Part shown: piece after piece, positions 13,258-25,027 of the stretch | Position numbering within the stretch: position 1 is the stretch's first letter | How the letters are laid out: every line of letters begins with the position of its first letter | Source: Manduca sexta | Lineage: Eukaryota > Arthropoda > Insecta > Lepidoptera > Sphingidae | Assembly: GCF_014839805.1 (NCBI RefSeq) | Contig: NC_051123.1 | Span: 6,740,727-6,804,726, forward strand | Reading direction: 5' to 3' | DNA: 64,000 bases | The notes under the pieces: model-generated | Told to the model about the DNA's origin: nothing | What the model saw: only the letters and a program-made list of their open reading frames with translations | The model's database searches: none | Translations under genes and position numbers: made by a program

Positions 13258-13886
13258 ATAAGGTGTAAATGCCATCGTAGCCAAGGGTAATGATAGGTGT
13301 AGCAACAAATTTTTGATAAATAATATGATTCTTGGCAAAGGTTTGTTGAAAAATAGTATATTTTAAATGGATTAGCTATCAAAAATATACAGGGTTTTTT
13401 AGGGTTTTTAATTAATACAATTGCCCATTTTTAATTTGACTTAGGTATCGGTTTTATTATTTTGTACAGTTTTCCACGTTACATATGTGCCGAAATTGAA
13501 GTAGACTTTAATGCGCCCTTAATGGTTGGTTATAATGAACGAGGATAGGCAAGATTGTTTTTGAAGGTAATCCGTCACCAAAGAGTAAAGAGATGAGATC
13601 TCCCCACAAAAGCCAGTGCAACTGGAATTGAATGATAAGGAATATCCCCAAATTTCAGATTGTTTTCTGTCACTTAATAGTTGCTAACCCATAGATGTGT
13701 ACTTACTTAGTTAATATAGGTTTAGAATAAACTTGTGATATGATATTGTTGTATTAAATATATTTTAAGTAGTTTTAAATTCAGTGGAAGTGGTTATTTC
13801 CCGTTTATTATTACTTCTTACATTAAAATGATTTTAACGATATTAAGCTGTGTGGTTTCATTTAATATTTATCACCAAATAATATG
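13258..13886. other. 3' flank of the CRAL-TRIO gene
   Basis: Probably the 3' UTR up to about 13750 (AATAAA at 13726), then AT-rich spacer. No other gene seen. Confidence 0.5.
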
Positions 13887-14390
13887 TCTATACTATTATA
13901 TAAAGCTGAAGAGTTTGTTATTTTTTTTTAAAGCACTAATCTCAGGAACTACTGGTTCGAATTGAAAAATTCTTTTAGCGTTGGATAACCCATTGTTCGT
14001 GAAAGGTTATATGCTATATATCATCACGCTATGACCAATAGGAGCGGAGCATTAATGCAAAATGTTGTAAAAACAGGGAAAACTTATACTTTTGAGAGCT
14101 GCTTTTGCTTACGTAAACGGTTAAACTTACGGAACTTATATGTATGATGGAATTGTTTCCCTAAAAAAGTTCTCTAACAATATATAAAATAAAGTTTCAC
14201 GCCGCATCTGCCTACCTGTCTGAACGCGATAAAGTCAAAAAGTACCCAATGGATTTGGATGAAATTTGGTATGGAGATAGTTTGAGATTTGGGTAGCACA
14301 TATGCTACTTTGTATTGCGGGAAAATATATAGCGAGACTTTTATCCTGGAAAAACTTTTTCACGCGAGCGGAGCTGCAAGCAAAACCTAT
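13887..14390 (+). mobile_element. Helitron-like non-autonomous element, copy C
   Basis: Starts TCTATACTATTATATAAAGC, carries a single repeat unit (ATCTCAGGAACTACTGG, then GCTATGACCAATAGGAGCGG) and the common 3' body, and ends GAGCGGAGCTGCAAGC-AAAACCTA followed by T. The TC start, CTA end and lack of a target duplication fit a Helitron. There is no coding capacity. Confidence 0.78.
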
Positions 14391-14830
14391 GAATCACAAA
14401 TATAGAACCAATAGACTAGTATGTAGTCGATCTTTAAATAAATGGAACACGGCAGCAATTATTTGGAGTCCGGTGTTTTAACGTGTTTCTATCGATTATA
14501 AAATATAATATACTTTATGAATTCTTTTTAAATTCAAAGCTTGTTTAACATTTCAAAATATTAAGTACTTAAAACTCTACGGCCATTAATTCTAATGTAA
14601 ATAATTGTACTTTCTGTATTATATATTCATCTATGGGTGGGCTAGTGTAAATTGGCAAGCTTTACCTACCTTCGAAAAAAATTTGTGAGAAATTTTTACT
14701 ACGTGGTTTTCCTCACTATGTTTTTTTGTTCAAGGAAATAATAATTAACAATGATAGAGATCTTCGATAACTCAGAGAATGTGCGTACTTGCCTTAGTGG
14801 CGTAGTTTTAACTTGCAAACATCGTCGCGG
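14391..14830. other. Spacer between transposon copies
   Basis: AT-rich sequence without recognised genes or repeats. Confidence 0.45.
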
Positions 14831-15130
14831 TCTGCCCTTTAAACAAACACTTATATAAGTTTTAGGTATCACCGACAGCCCCCTTTGCAGAGGATGTCTG
14901 TCGGATGACGAAACAGTCTCCCACGTTATCCTGGAATGCGGAGGAGTAGCTGCACCTGCACAATGGGCTGAAATCCTCGATAAACCAGGGTCACTCAGAG
15001 AAGCCTGTGGAGGAACCAGGAAGATCCTGCGCTTTTGGAAGGAGTTGGGCTGGCTAGACCCATAGTCGGCATCCCACGCACAAAGACCCGACTTACAATG
15101 GGCTAAGTGCGGAAAAAGGAGCCCTTAGCA
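14831..15130 (+). mobile_element. 3' end of a LINE (C-terminus plus 3' UTR), 5'-truncated
   Basis: An open frame at 14865-15065 ends in TAG and encodes a zinc-knuckle-like tail, with CRGCLSDDETVSHVILEC at its core and FWKELGWLDP at the end. This Cys-Cys-His-Cys arrangement after the RNase H or reverse transcriptase region is typical of R1, jockey or I type LINEs. A short 3' UTR and AGAACATAGAACATAAAACA repeat tail follow. A decayed copy of the same 3' end lies at 52140-52440 in a DNA2 intron, with homology beginning in AAACAAACA upstream of the frame. Confidence 0.75.
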
Positions 15131-15840
15131 TAGAACATAGAACATAAAACATCTTCGCGGCGAAGTGTTCTAGTCGACTCTGCAGTCTGCACTAAGCTAT
15201 CGCCACTTTAGCCAGAGAATTTACATAATTAAATAGATTAATGTTTGTTAATCAAGAATCTGCAATTCAATTATAATATGGAAAGCGGTAGCGCAGAAAT
15301 TGGTAGTAGTCTTCTCTTAAATTATGAAAAAGTCCCGTAGGTTACATATTATTATGTGTTATAGTTATGTTGACATATTCGATCAAACTAACACGTTGTT
15401 TATATATAAAAAAAAAAACAAATATGAGATTTTCGACGTTCTACCAAAAATAATAATTGGAATTTGTACATACTTCGTCACGTTTTACGTAGCGTCTGGC
15501 TATTGCTTGATATTTGTGTTTATACATACGTAGGTCATCGCTTTGTTTTATATTATCATGTTTTACCGAACTACATCTTGCAATAATTTCCACGTAAGTT
15601 CCTATATCCTAAAACTTCTAGAGGGGTAGAGAAAACTTTTCTGTTTCTTTGGAGAAGTTAAAAAATGAGAATCAGGTGTGAACGACTATGCTGAATATAC
15701 GAGATAACTATACTTGTGCGTACATGCTACATACATACCTACCATATAGCAGATAAGTACGCACCCACCTCTGTTTCAACAAAAATGTATACATGCTTGA
15801 AATAAGAATAATGATATTACAACCATAGTTCTATCTATTT
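15131..15840. other. Intergenic, nothing recognised
   Basis: AT-rich; the short open frame at 15324-15533 has no recognisable features. Confidence 0.45.
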
Positions 15841-16150
15841 TACTGGTGGTAGATCTCTCATATGTGAGACACCGCCGGGGTAGGTACCACTGCAATGTCT
15901 ATTTCTGCCGCCAAGCAGAAGTGTGTAGTCACTGTTGTGTTCCGGTTTGAATGACATTGTAGCCGATGTAACTACTCGACATAATGAGACTTAACATATC
16001 ACGTCTCAGGATGGCGAGCGCAGTGGAATATCAAACAATACTTTGTAATTCAAGGTTTTGGATCGTGTTTCTACTGTTTATGGGCGGTCGTATCGCTTAC
16101 CATCAGGCGAACGGCAATCTCGTCTCATCATTCAAAGCAATAAAAAAGAA
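15841..16150 (+). repeat. Interspersed repeat family A, copy 2
   Basis: Begins TACTGGTGGTAGATCTCTCA and ends in ATTCAAAGCAATAAAAAAG. Colinear with copies at 1670 and 18643. The start TACT-GTGGTAG shared with copy 3 probably marks the element's 5' boundary. Confidence 0.82.
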
Positions 16151-18642
16151 TATATCTATCTTTGGTAATAAAGAAACGCATCAATAAAAATAATCATATT
16201 CGACCCTCCGAGAGATAGCTACACTTCACGGATAAAATATTCTTATCTATCTTAATCATAAATATCAGATAACCACCAAAAGTGAGTATTATAACTGTTT
16301 GTAATCTGTCAGTATTAGTCATTAAGATATTAAGACCGGCTATTAAAATGCGTTCTACTCGTACTCTCAGTTAATTAGTTGGTACTGTTCCAAGATTGGT
16401 GACAGGCTCTTTTAGCAATGGCTACATTTTTTAGAAAAGTGGTGTTAAGAAGGTTTTAATACAGTGAATTAACCCATTAGATGTTTTTCTTGCCTTATTA
16501 GTATTCTTGACTGTAAGTTTCGCCTTTAAAATTGCAATATTATTAAAAATTAAGTAAATTAAATTATTCTAATGAGATACGCAATAGTACTTTTTATAGA
16601 AATAAGTTAATTATATCCGCAGTGTGGCCAATTTACCTAATTTAATGTTGAAAACTTCAGCATCTATTCATGAAACAATGACTCTAAATTCTTATCTTAA
16701 CTAAATTCTTACTACTTAAGTATCTTACTAATATTAAATTCTGGGTAAGTTTGTGAAGTGTTAGAATGTTTGGAAGTAAACCTAGAAACAGCTAAACGGG
16801 ACATTCGTAGACCATGTCCTGAATAACACATAGGCTCTTTTATGTCTCGGATATATGAACCCAAGGGGAAAGAGTGGAGTTTATAATCTATTTTTAATAG
16901 ATGGCGCGGGCGTCGTACAGGCAAAGCCAGTCATCCGGATTCCGGGCGGAGCCGCGAGCAACACCTACTTCATCATTTATTTCACACCAGAGCAGTTGCT
17001 AGAAGAGATTTTAAATGAATGATTGGAAAAAAAATAAATAGAAACATGGCGAATGAACGAATGAGTCACCTGATGATAATTGCCTTTTAAGATTTTCTCT
17101 ATTGGTTTGGAAATTATAATTTATTGAAATTATTACACAAGTAAATCGTCACAATAAAATATAATATATAAATTATAAGACAATTATAAATGACGCAGTA
17201 CTAATTAGCTGCTAACAGTTTGTGGCTAATTATGATCTCATTTTTCACAACCCATCCATCTATAATATTTTGTATCTGAATCTAAAACACTGTCTTGATA
17301 ATAATAATTATTATAATGTAACCATCTGCGTAGTTAGAAGGAGCTAAATATTTACATACGCCTCATAAGGCGGTCTAAGTTGAACATAAATTTATGTAAA
17401 TTAGCATTTTTCGATTAAATCCAAATAATAAGTCTTCAATAATTATTAATAAAAATTCAATACGTCAAAAATGTACTTCCTAGTTCCTAAGTTGCCGGCA
17501 TTTTTTTTTATTAATCTTAGCATAAACCTGACTGCCTTCTATGGCGTATCGACATTGGAGCTAAAGTAAATCACTGTATGTGAACTGTGTGAAAAACAAA
17601 AGTCTTCGTCCTACACAAGAACCCCAATGGCTCTTCTAAAACCAAGTATTTGCTATCGGATATATTGTTACAGATCCGATTGGATAGCGAACTATTTGCT
17701 TGATGGGAAACCTGCAGTAGTGGGTTTTACTGCCAACAATCCAGAATTTAGTCAAAGTTCTGGCAGGCCAACTTAATTCATGTTCCTCCAAGACACATCG
17801 TCTCACATTGATCGAAGTTATTTGTACTACAATCCAGTAACTTCTAGGTTAATTAAAACATAAGGTCTCTTCCAGTAATGTAAAACATAAGATTGGGTAG
17901 GTATATTCTGTCTAAACATGAGTTATCACAATAGAAGAGGGCAAAAATATGTATTCATATAACAAACATAAAAAAATACACTCGAATTGAGAACCTCCTT
18001 CTTTATTTGAAGTAGGTTAAAAATAAAAATGATCTTGATCCACGAGATTATTATATAATTTATTCATTCGCGCATTAATGAAGGAGTCAATAATACTAAT
18101 GTCAGTGACTGCTCATTGATCAAATTCTAAAAAAGTATCGTGAGAATGCAGTGATGATCTCATATCACAATTATTAACAGAGAACAACACAGACAAGTAA
18201 TTTCAATCGTATTCAACTGTTTTGTGGCTAAAATTAACAAGAATAATACCGATTTAAATAATTATAAAAATATGAGTTATGGCTAAAGCAAATATAGGAG
18301 GAACGGTATTAGCAATCAATGCTAAAAATACTTCTGTTATGGTTTCCGAGTAATGACTAATAACAGAACTCTAAAAAATCCAGTTTGAGCGGGTTTTCTG
18401 CTGCTTAGATAGGTGCTATCGGTCGTTTATTTCAATCACATATAAAAACTGGTTTAGTTTTATATTGTAATAAAATTATAAACAAGTATGTACATTATGG
18501 AAGAACCCCGTCGATCTGTCTTGGCGGTTAGGTGTTTAAAGTAGTTATTATTTTACTGAAAATCATTATACATATCCTTTGTATATCTGCTACAGGTTTG
18601 TAAACTTGTACTGTTATTGCTGAACGAATATAATATAAATTT
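16151..18642. other. Intergenic, no gene recognised
   Basis: No exon chains. It contains short repeat B at 17970-18016. The stretch 17500-17850 is less AT-rich than its flanks and may be an unidentified old element. Confidence 0.45.
17970..18016 (+). repeat. Short interspersed repeat B, copy 2
   Basis: AAAAAATACACTCGAATTGA, then GAACCTCCTTC and TTTGAAGTAGGTT; matches 3209-3255 and 35322-35371. Confidence 0.6.
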
Positions 18643-18953
18643 ACTAGTGGTAGTCCTCTCATATGTGAGAGTCCGCCTGGGTAGATACCACTGGAATGTC
18701 TATATCTGCCGCCAAGCAGATGTATGTATTTACTCTTGTGTTCCGGTTTAAAGGACATTGTTGCCAGTGTAACTACTGGACGTAATGAAACTTAGCATCT
18801 AACGTCTCAGGATGGCGAGCGCAGTGGAATACCAAACAATACTTTGTATTTTAAGGTGTTGGATAGTGTTTCTACTGTTTATGGGCGGTGGTATTGCTTA
18901 CCATCAGGCGAACGGCAAGCTCGTCTCGTCATTCACAGCAATAAAAAAAAACA
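18643..18953 (+). repeat. Interspersed repeat family A, copy 3
   Basis: Begins TACTAGTGGTAGTCCTCTCA and ends CACAGCAATAAAAAAAAAC; colinear with copies at 1670 and 15841. Confidence 0.82.
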
Positions 18954-19503
18954 GATAACTAAAGATAGAGAAATAATGTAGGTAATAAATATCTACCAAG
19001 CTACATCAGACACCTCCTTAAGTACCATTGTTACATAGACAGCTGATAATCATGTATACAACAGCTTAGAGGCCGGTAGTAGTGGAACAGGACTGTGTTA
19101 TTATTCGACATTTATAAGTTATTAGTTGTAGAAAAAAAAACACGTTTTTATAACGCACTAGCTTTTGCCCGCGGCTCCGCCCGCGTTATAAAGTTTTTCG
19201 GGCTAAAGTTTTCCGTTATAAAAGTCACGCTATATATTTTCCAGGGAGCCTATGTTCTTCCCAGGGTCTCAAACTGTCTCCATACCAAATTTTTTCCTAA
19301 TACGTTGGGTAGTTTTTGAGTTTAACACGTTCGGGCAGACCGATGCAGCGGGGGACTTTGTTTTATGATATATTTTTGTAGAACTTTTTAAGAGGAACAA
19401 TCCCGTCATACATTATTGTTGCATAATTTTAACCGTTTACGCCGCGCACGCAACAGAAGCTCTCAAAACTAATAAATTGTCCCCGTTTTTGCTTCATGTT
19501 TCA

Positions 19504-20025
19504 TTACTGCTCCGCTCCTATTGGTCATAGCGTGACGATATATAACCTATAGCACTCCAGGAACAAAGGGCTATCCAACACAAAAATATTTTTTCAGTTC
19601 GAACCGGTAGTTCCTGAGATTAGCGATTAGTGCTCCGCTCCTATTGGGCATAGCGTGATGATATATATAGCCTATAGCATTCCAGGAACAAAGGGCTACC
19701 CAACACAAAAAGAATTATTCAGTTCAAACTCCTAGTTTCTGAGATTAGCCATTACTGCTCTGCTCCTATTGGTCATAGCGTGATGATATATAGCCTATAG
19801 CACTTCACGAACAAAGGGCTATCCAATACAAAATGATTTTTTTAGTTCAAACCGGTAGTTCCTGAGATTAGCCATTACTGCTCTGCTCCTATTGGGTATA
19901 GCGTGATGATATATAGCCTATAGCGCTCCACGAACAAAGGGCTATCCAACCCAAAAGGATTTATTCAGTTTGGGCCGGTAGTTCCTGAGATTAGCCATTA
20001 CTGCTCCGCTCCTAATGGGTATAGC
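19504..20025 (-). repeat. Tandem array of ~123-bp units, left part
   Basis: Unit starts (GCTCCGCTCC or GCTCTGCTCC) fall near 19508, 19631, 19756, 19878 and 20001, about 123 bp apart. Each unit holds TAGCGTGATGATATATAGCC, GGGCTATCCAAC and CCGGTAGTTCCTGAGATTAG. The last unit is interrupted by the RTE element; the array resumes at 23331. Confidence 0.9.
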
Positions 20026-23000
20026 ATCATCATCATCATCATCATCATCATCAGCCTATATCTTTGTCCACTGCTGGACATAGGCCTCCTCCAATATACG
20101 CCATTTTACCCTGTCTTCGGCCTGTCGCATCCAGTTCTTACCAGCGACCTTTCGCAGATCGTCACTCCACCTAGCTGGAGGGCGTCCTACACTACGTTTG
20201 CCGAGCCGTGGTCTCCACTCAAGAACTCGTTTACCCCATCGGTTATCGGTTCTTCGACAGATATGCCCTGCCCACTGCCACTTCAGTTTGCTAATCCTGT
20301 GTGCTATGTCGGTGACATTGGTTCTCTGACGAATGACCTCGTTACGAAGTTTATCCTTCAGAGAAACTCCGAGCATAGCATGTTCCATAGCTCGCTGAGC
20401 GACTTTGAGCTGGTGGACCAGCCGTACTGTGAGCGTCCACGTCTCGGCACCGTAGGTCATGACAGGTAGGACGCACTGGTTGAAAACCTTCGTTTTCAGA
20501 CATTGTGGTAGAAGTGACGAGAAAACCCGACGCAGTTTGCCAAATGCGGCCCAGCCCAGCTGGATTCTCTTTTAACCTCCCTCTCAAAGCTGTTTCTTCC
20601 TAATTGCAGAATCTGCCCAAGGTAGGTGTATTCCGAAACAACTTCGAGAAGGTGGCCATTGACAACGATAGGTCTTGGATCTAGGTTGTCATTGATCATA
20701 AGTTTTGTCTTATCCAGATTCATTGTTAGACCTATTTGCTGTGAGGCCGAAGCTAGGCTGTTTAGCATCTGTTGCAGTTCCTCCAGTGTTTCTGCCATTA
20801 TCACTATGTCGTCTGCGAATCGCAAATGCGAGATGTACTCACCATTTATGTTAATGCCCATACCTTTCCAGTCCAGAGTCTTGAACAAATCCTCCAGTGC
20901 GCTTGTGAACAGTTTTGGGGAAATAACATCCCCCTGTCTCACCCCTCTGTGCAGCTGAATGGGTCCCGACTGCTGGTTCTGTACTTGGACACGCATAGTG
21001 GCAGATTTATATAGACATCTCAGCACTTCGACATAGCGATAATCTACTTGACAACGCTGTAAGGATTCCAGGACAGCCCAGGTTTCGACAGAGTCGAAGG
21101 CCTTCTCATAGTCCACAAATGCCAAACACAGGGGCCGATTATACTCCTCGGATTTCTGTATAATCTGCCTCACTGTGTGTATGTGGTCTATGGTACTGTA
21201 TCCTCCGCGAAACCCAGCCTGCTCCGGGGCTGAAACTCGTCGAGTCTCCTAGCGAGGCGATTCGTGATAACCCTGGAGAACAACTTATAGACGTGGCTCA
21301 GGAGTGAGATGGGCCTATAATTCTTTAGAAGGGTTTTATCCCCCCTCTTAAAGAAAAGAACCACCAGACTCCTACTCCACGCCTTTGGAGTTCTCCCACA
21401 GTGTAGAACGGTGTTAAACAGCTTTTGTAGCTCCTGTATGAGAGGAAGGCCACCTGCCTGCAGGAGCTCCGAAGTAACTCCGTCCTCACCGGGGGTTGTC
21501 TCAGAGCCAACACGATCTCGCCTTGGTCGATTTCTGGCAGATCGTCGCTGTAGTGGCGCGTCAGGGTGGCTCTGGGATCATGGTCGACATGCCGTGGATA
21601 AGGAGCATGTGCAGCGTATAATCGACCATAAAAGTCCTCAATCTCGGCAAAAATCTCCGACTGTGACGAAACGCTTTTGCCCTTTTGTGTCGTTAACTTC
21701 GTCAGGTGGCTCCCTCCAAGCTGCTGAGCAAATACCTTAGACCCTCGGTTTCGCTCTATCGCTTCTTCAATTAGGCGTGTATTGAAGCTCCGAAGGTCTC
21801 GGCGTATCAATTTTGCTATGCGCCTGTTAAGGTCTGACCTCTCTGACGAAGTAACTTGGGTGCTTTCGCGTCTATTTGCCATAAGCCGTAGAGTCTCATC
21901 CGAGAGTTTGGACTTTCTGCCTCTACGCTGCATTTTACAGATTTTGATGCCCTCTCCCTTAAGCGCATCAACCAGATTGTGTAGGATCTCGTCAATATCT
22001 TCAGAGGGTGCCAATGCAGCGAATCTATTTCCGAGCATTCTCTGGAACTTTTCGGAACCCGCCATGATTTGGAGTGGATTAGGTCGGAGCGTGGACTTCA
22101 TGAGACGGCTTCTTTCAAGCTTAATATCAATATTCAGAGAGCCTCGTACAAGTCGGTGATCGGATCCGGTATTAAACCTATTGATCACTGAGACATCCCT
22201 GAATATGTGCTTTTTGTCCGTCATGATGAAGTCGATCTCGTTCTTTGTCACAGTATCCGGACTTCGCCACGTCCACTTTCTCTGGGGTCCCTTTTGAAGA
22301 ATGAATTCATCAAAAAGAGCCCCTCTTTCTCAAGAAAGTTTACGAGCATTTATCCTCTGTGATTCCGACATCCATAACCATGTGGTCCCACTCTGGATTC
22401 GCCGTGACTTTGGGTTCCCACTTTAGCGTTGAAGTCCCCCATAACAACGTTGAAATGGGCCTTTGTGGTATTGTGCAAGGCTTTTGCTATGTCCTCGTAC
22501 ATATCCTCCACGTCGTCGTCCGAATGTGCCGAAGTCGGTGCGTAGACCTGTATGATCTTCATGGTATATCGTTTAGATAACCGAAGAACCATATAAGCTA
22601 CCCTGGTCGACACACTGGAAATTTCTTCAACGTTGTTAGTGAGGGCTCTATTGACGAGAAAGCCTACGCCACCCTGGGATATCCTATCGCCTTCGCGGTA
22701 GTATATAAGGTGGCCCGAGTCTAAGGTGATAGAGTCCTCTCCCTCTCTACGGACTTCACACAACCCTAGGACATGCCACCTTATGTTCTCTAGCTCCGTC
22801 TCCAACTGTGCGAGATGTTCATCAAGCCGAAGACTTCTACCGTTGTAGGTTGCCAGGGTCAGTTGAGATGGGCGGCCTATCGTAGCCCGGGGATTCTTCG
22901 CACCCCCTGCCCTGCCGTTACCGTGACCGCCGCCTTGGCCAGGAATAACAGGGCGACCGGGAACTGGGGGCCATTTCCTGTGATTCTGTATCATTGAAGG

Positions 23001-23330
23001 GTTTATGCCCATAATCGCCACGCTGGGCAAACGGGTTGGCGATCGTAGAGGCACAGTTCTTCGCACCGTTAATACTGCTGCCTGTTAACGGTCTGGGGGG
23101 CTGGCTGTGCCTAGTTGAGCTAGGTTATACCGCCTTTAGCCGGTTGGAGAAAGGAAAGGAATTTATATAAGGAGGGATAATTAGAAAGGAAGAGGGAAAT
23201 GAAAGGGACAAGGATACTACTGTCACGGAAGATAAGGTTTGTGACACTAGTAGCTAGAGTAGTTCGGGGTCGCATACCCGTAGCAGACCCAATAAGTTAT
23301 CGGACAGATAGTTTATGGATCCACCCTCTG
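20026..23330 (-). mobile_element. RTE-clade non-LTR retrotransposon (AP endonuclease + reverse transcriptase), full length but frameshifted
   Basis: Flanked by a perfect 12-bp target duplication, aatgggtatagc, at 20014-20025 and 23331-23342. The 5' end is at 23330 and the 3' end is a (CAT)n tail (ATG repeats on the coding strand). Coding pieces in order: AP-endonuclease 23066-22350 (TLATYNGRSL, LGLCEVRR, VMGDFNAKVG); linker 22251-21325; reverse transcriptase 21173-20496 (DYEKAFDSVE, RGVRQGDVISPKLF, RFADDIVIM); C-terminal part 20460-20056 ending VQQWTKI. Frames change between pieces, so it is probably inactive. Single-ORF EN-RT layout and a short-repeat tail instead of poly-A are RTE traits; related proteins are often mislabelled craniofacial development protein 2. 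Confidence 0.9.
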
Positions 23331-23745
23331 AATGGGTATAGCGTGATGATATATATATAGCCTATAGCACTCCACGAACAAAGGGCTATCCAACGCAAAA
23401 ATATTTTTTCAGTTTGGACCGGTATTTCCTGAGATTAGCCATTACTGCTCCGCTCCTATTCGGTATAGCGTGATGATATATAGCCTATAACACTCCACGA
23501 ACAAAGGGCTATCCAACGCAAAAAGAATTTTTCGGTTTGGATCGGTATTTCCTGAGATTGGCCATTACTGCTCCGCTCCTATTGGGTATAGCGTGATGAT
23601 ATATAGCCTATAGCACTCCACGAACAAAGGGCTATCCAACGCAAAAAGAATTTTTCAGTTTGGACCGGTAGTTCCTGAGATTAGCGCGTTCAAACAAACA
23701 AACAAACAAACAAACAAACTCTTCAGCTTTATATAATAGTATAGA
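23331..23745 (-). repeat. Tandem array of ~123-bp units, right part, and (GTTT)n start of the Helitron
   Basis: Continues the array after the RTE insertion with unit starts near 23448 and 23570, ending about 23690. A run of CAAA repeats (23693-23719) follows, then the Helitron 5' end TCTATACTATTATATAAAGC read on the minus strand at 23745. Confidence 0.88.
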
Positions 23746-24043
23746 TAATATAATAATATAATATTTTATATTGCGCACACTTTTAGACGATTCTAGATCA
23801 TCATGCGCGTATTTTTTTTCTGTATAGAATGTAAATTTACATTTTATTTTGTTAACAACTAGTTTTTAGTCGTAGTTTCACACACATCAAAGTCTTTACT
23901 ATTTATAAAATTCCCAAAGTTACGGAGTATTTTTCCAAAAGATAAGAAACATTTAAACACGTCACACTCTGACGATAAATTATTTTTTAAGTAATATTAG
24001 ATCCATAAAAATCACGCACAACTACGTGAATAAATAATATTAA

Positions 24044-25023
24044 CAAAAAATTAAACCGCCTTGAAAAACCACTCAAAACCAAAAAATAATTTCACATAAC
24101 AGGTATATATTGGATACCAATTTTGGAGTCGGAGCCTAATTAAAATTGCTAGTTAAGGTTATAGCTTAAGGTCCATTTTTCATACATTTTGTTTCACCTT
24201 TAATCTGGGTAACTAAAAAAGTATTGACAAGTAAAGAATTTAAATTCACGTCTAGTTAGTGATTAGTTCTCGCAGTTGAAGAAAAACGTAAAATAATTAA
24301 TATGCATGGATATTTCGGCCTTTAAAATTTCGTCGTATTAAATTTTAAAGGCCGAAATATCCATGCATATTATTTTTTCTTCAACTGCGAGAACTAATCA
24401 CTAACTAGACGTGAATTTAAATTCTTTACTTGCCAATACTTGTTTAGTTACCCAGATTAAAGCCGAAACAAAATGTATGAAAATGGACCTTGAGGTATCG
24501 CCTTAAACATTATTATTTACCTTAAGCTATATTTGTTGCATTATCTGTTATCTATCATTTGTTATATCTATGAGCTAAATTTCTTTTAAATCAATTAAAA
24601 GGAGTAGGTTTGTGTTTACTACTAACAAACATACACAGTAAATGGTGTAATGCCAAGCATGGTATGGTGTTTCATCTTTTTCTTTCCTCTTTTTTCGGGG
24701 GAGGGAGTGTAATACACCCACATTTGGCCAGCTATATGTAACAGGGGAAGAGTTTAGGTAGTTTACAGTTCACAAATTTAAATATTTCCTTAATAGCTTC
24801 CATTTGCTGTGCTGCGGCGGTGTGTTCATCTCCAATGACGATCTGACTTGCTGACTTTGTACGCTGGCAGCACATTGTTTTCGTATATTCGTTAATGTAT
24901 TTATCTAGCTGAACTAGCAATTTTAATTAGGCACCGACTCCAAAATTGGTATCCAATATGTACCTGTTACGTAAAATTATTTTTTTGGTTTTGAGTGGTT
25001 TTTGAAGACGGTTTAATTTTTTG
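24044..25023. mobile_element. Foldback-type transposon with long inverted repeats (~980 bp)
   Basis: The left arm (24044-24330) is complementary to the right arm in two blocks. The inner block is 24340 to about 24500, with a 9-base loop at 24331-24339; the outer block is about 24905-25023. About 400 bp (24505-24905) in the right arm have no counterpart on the left, so either they inserted there or the left lost them. Both ends read CAAAAAATTAAACCG and are flanked by TTAA (24040-24043 and 25024-25027), a piggyBac-style target site, although the termini do not resemble the usual piggyBac CCC start. The unique part holds a 62-codon minus-strand frame (24920-24732) with no recognised domain. Confidence 0.8.
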
Positions 25024-25027
25024 TTAA

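Larger units (their letters stand above)
19158..23745 (-). mobile_element. Helitron-like element, copy D, with internal ~123-bp tandem array, split by an RTE insertion
   Basis: Read on the minus strand it starts TCTATACTATTATATAAAGC at 23745, has a (GTTT)n run, then about seven ~123-bp units, the common 3' body, and ends GGAGCCGCGGGCAAAAGCTAG at 19158. That end has a GC-rich hairpin just before CTAG, as in Helitrons. A retrotransposon occupies 20026-23330 inside the array. Subtracting it and one 12-bp duplication leaves about 1271 bp, in line with copy F (1397 bp, eight units). No Rep/helicase gene is present, so it is non-autonomous. Confidence 0.8.

Noticed and set aside
20026..20052. (CAT)n run considered as an independent microsatellite
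   Set aside because: It is the 3' repeat tail of the RTE element, directly inside the target duplication.
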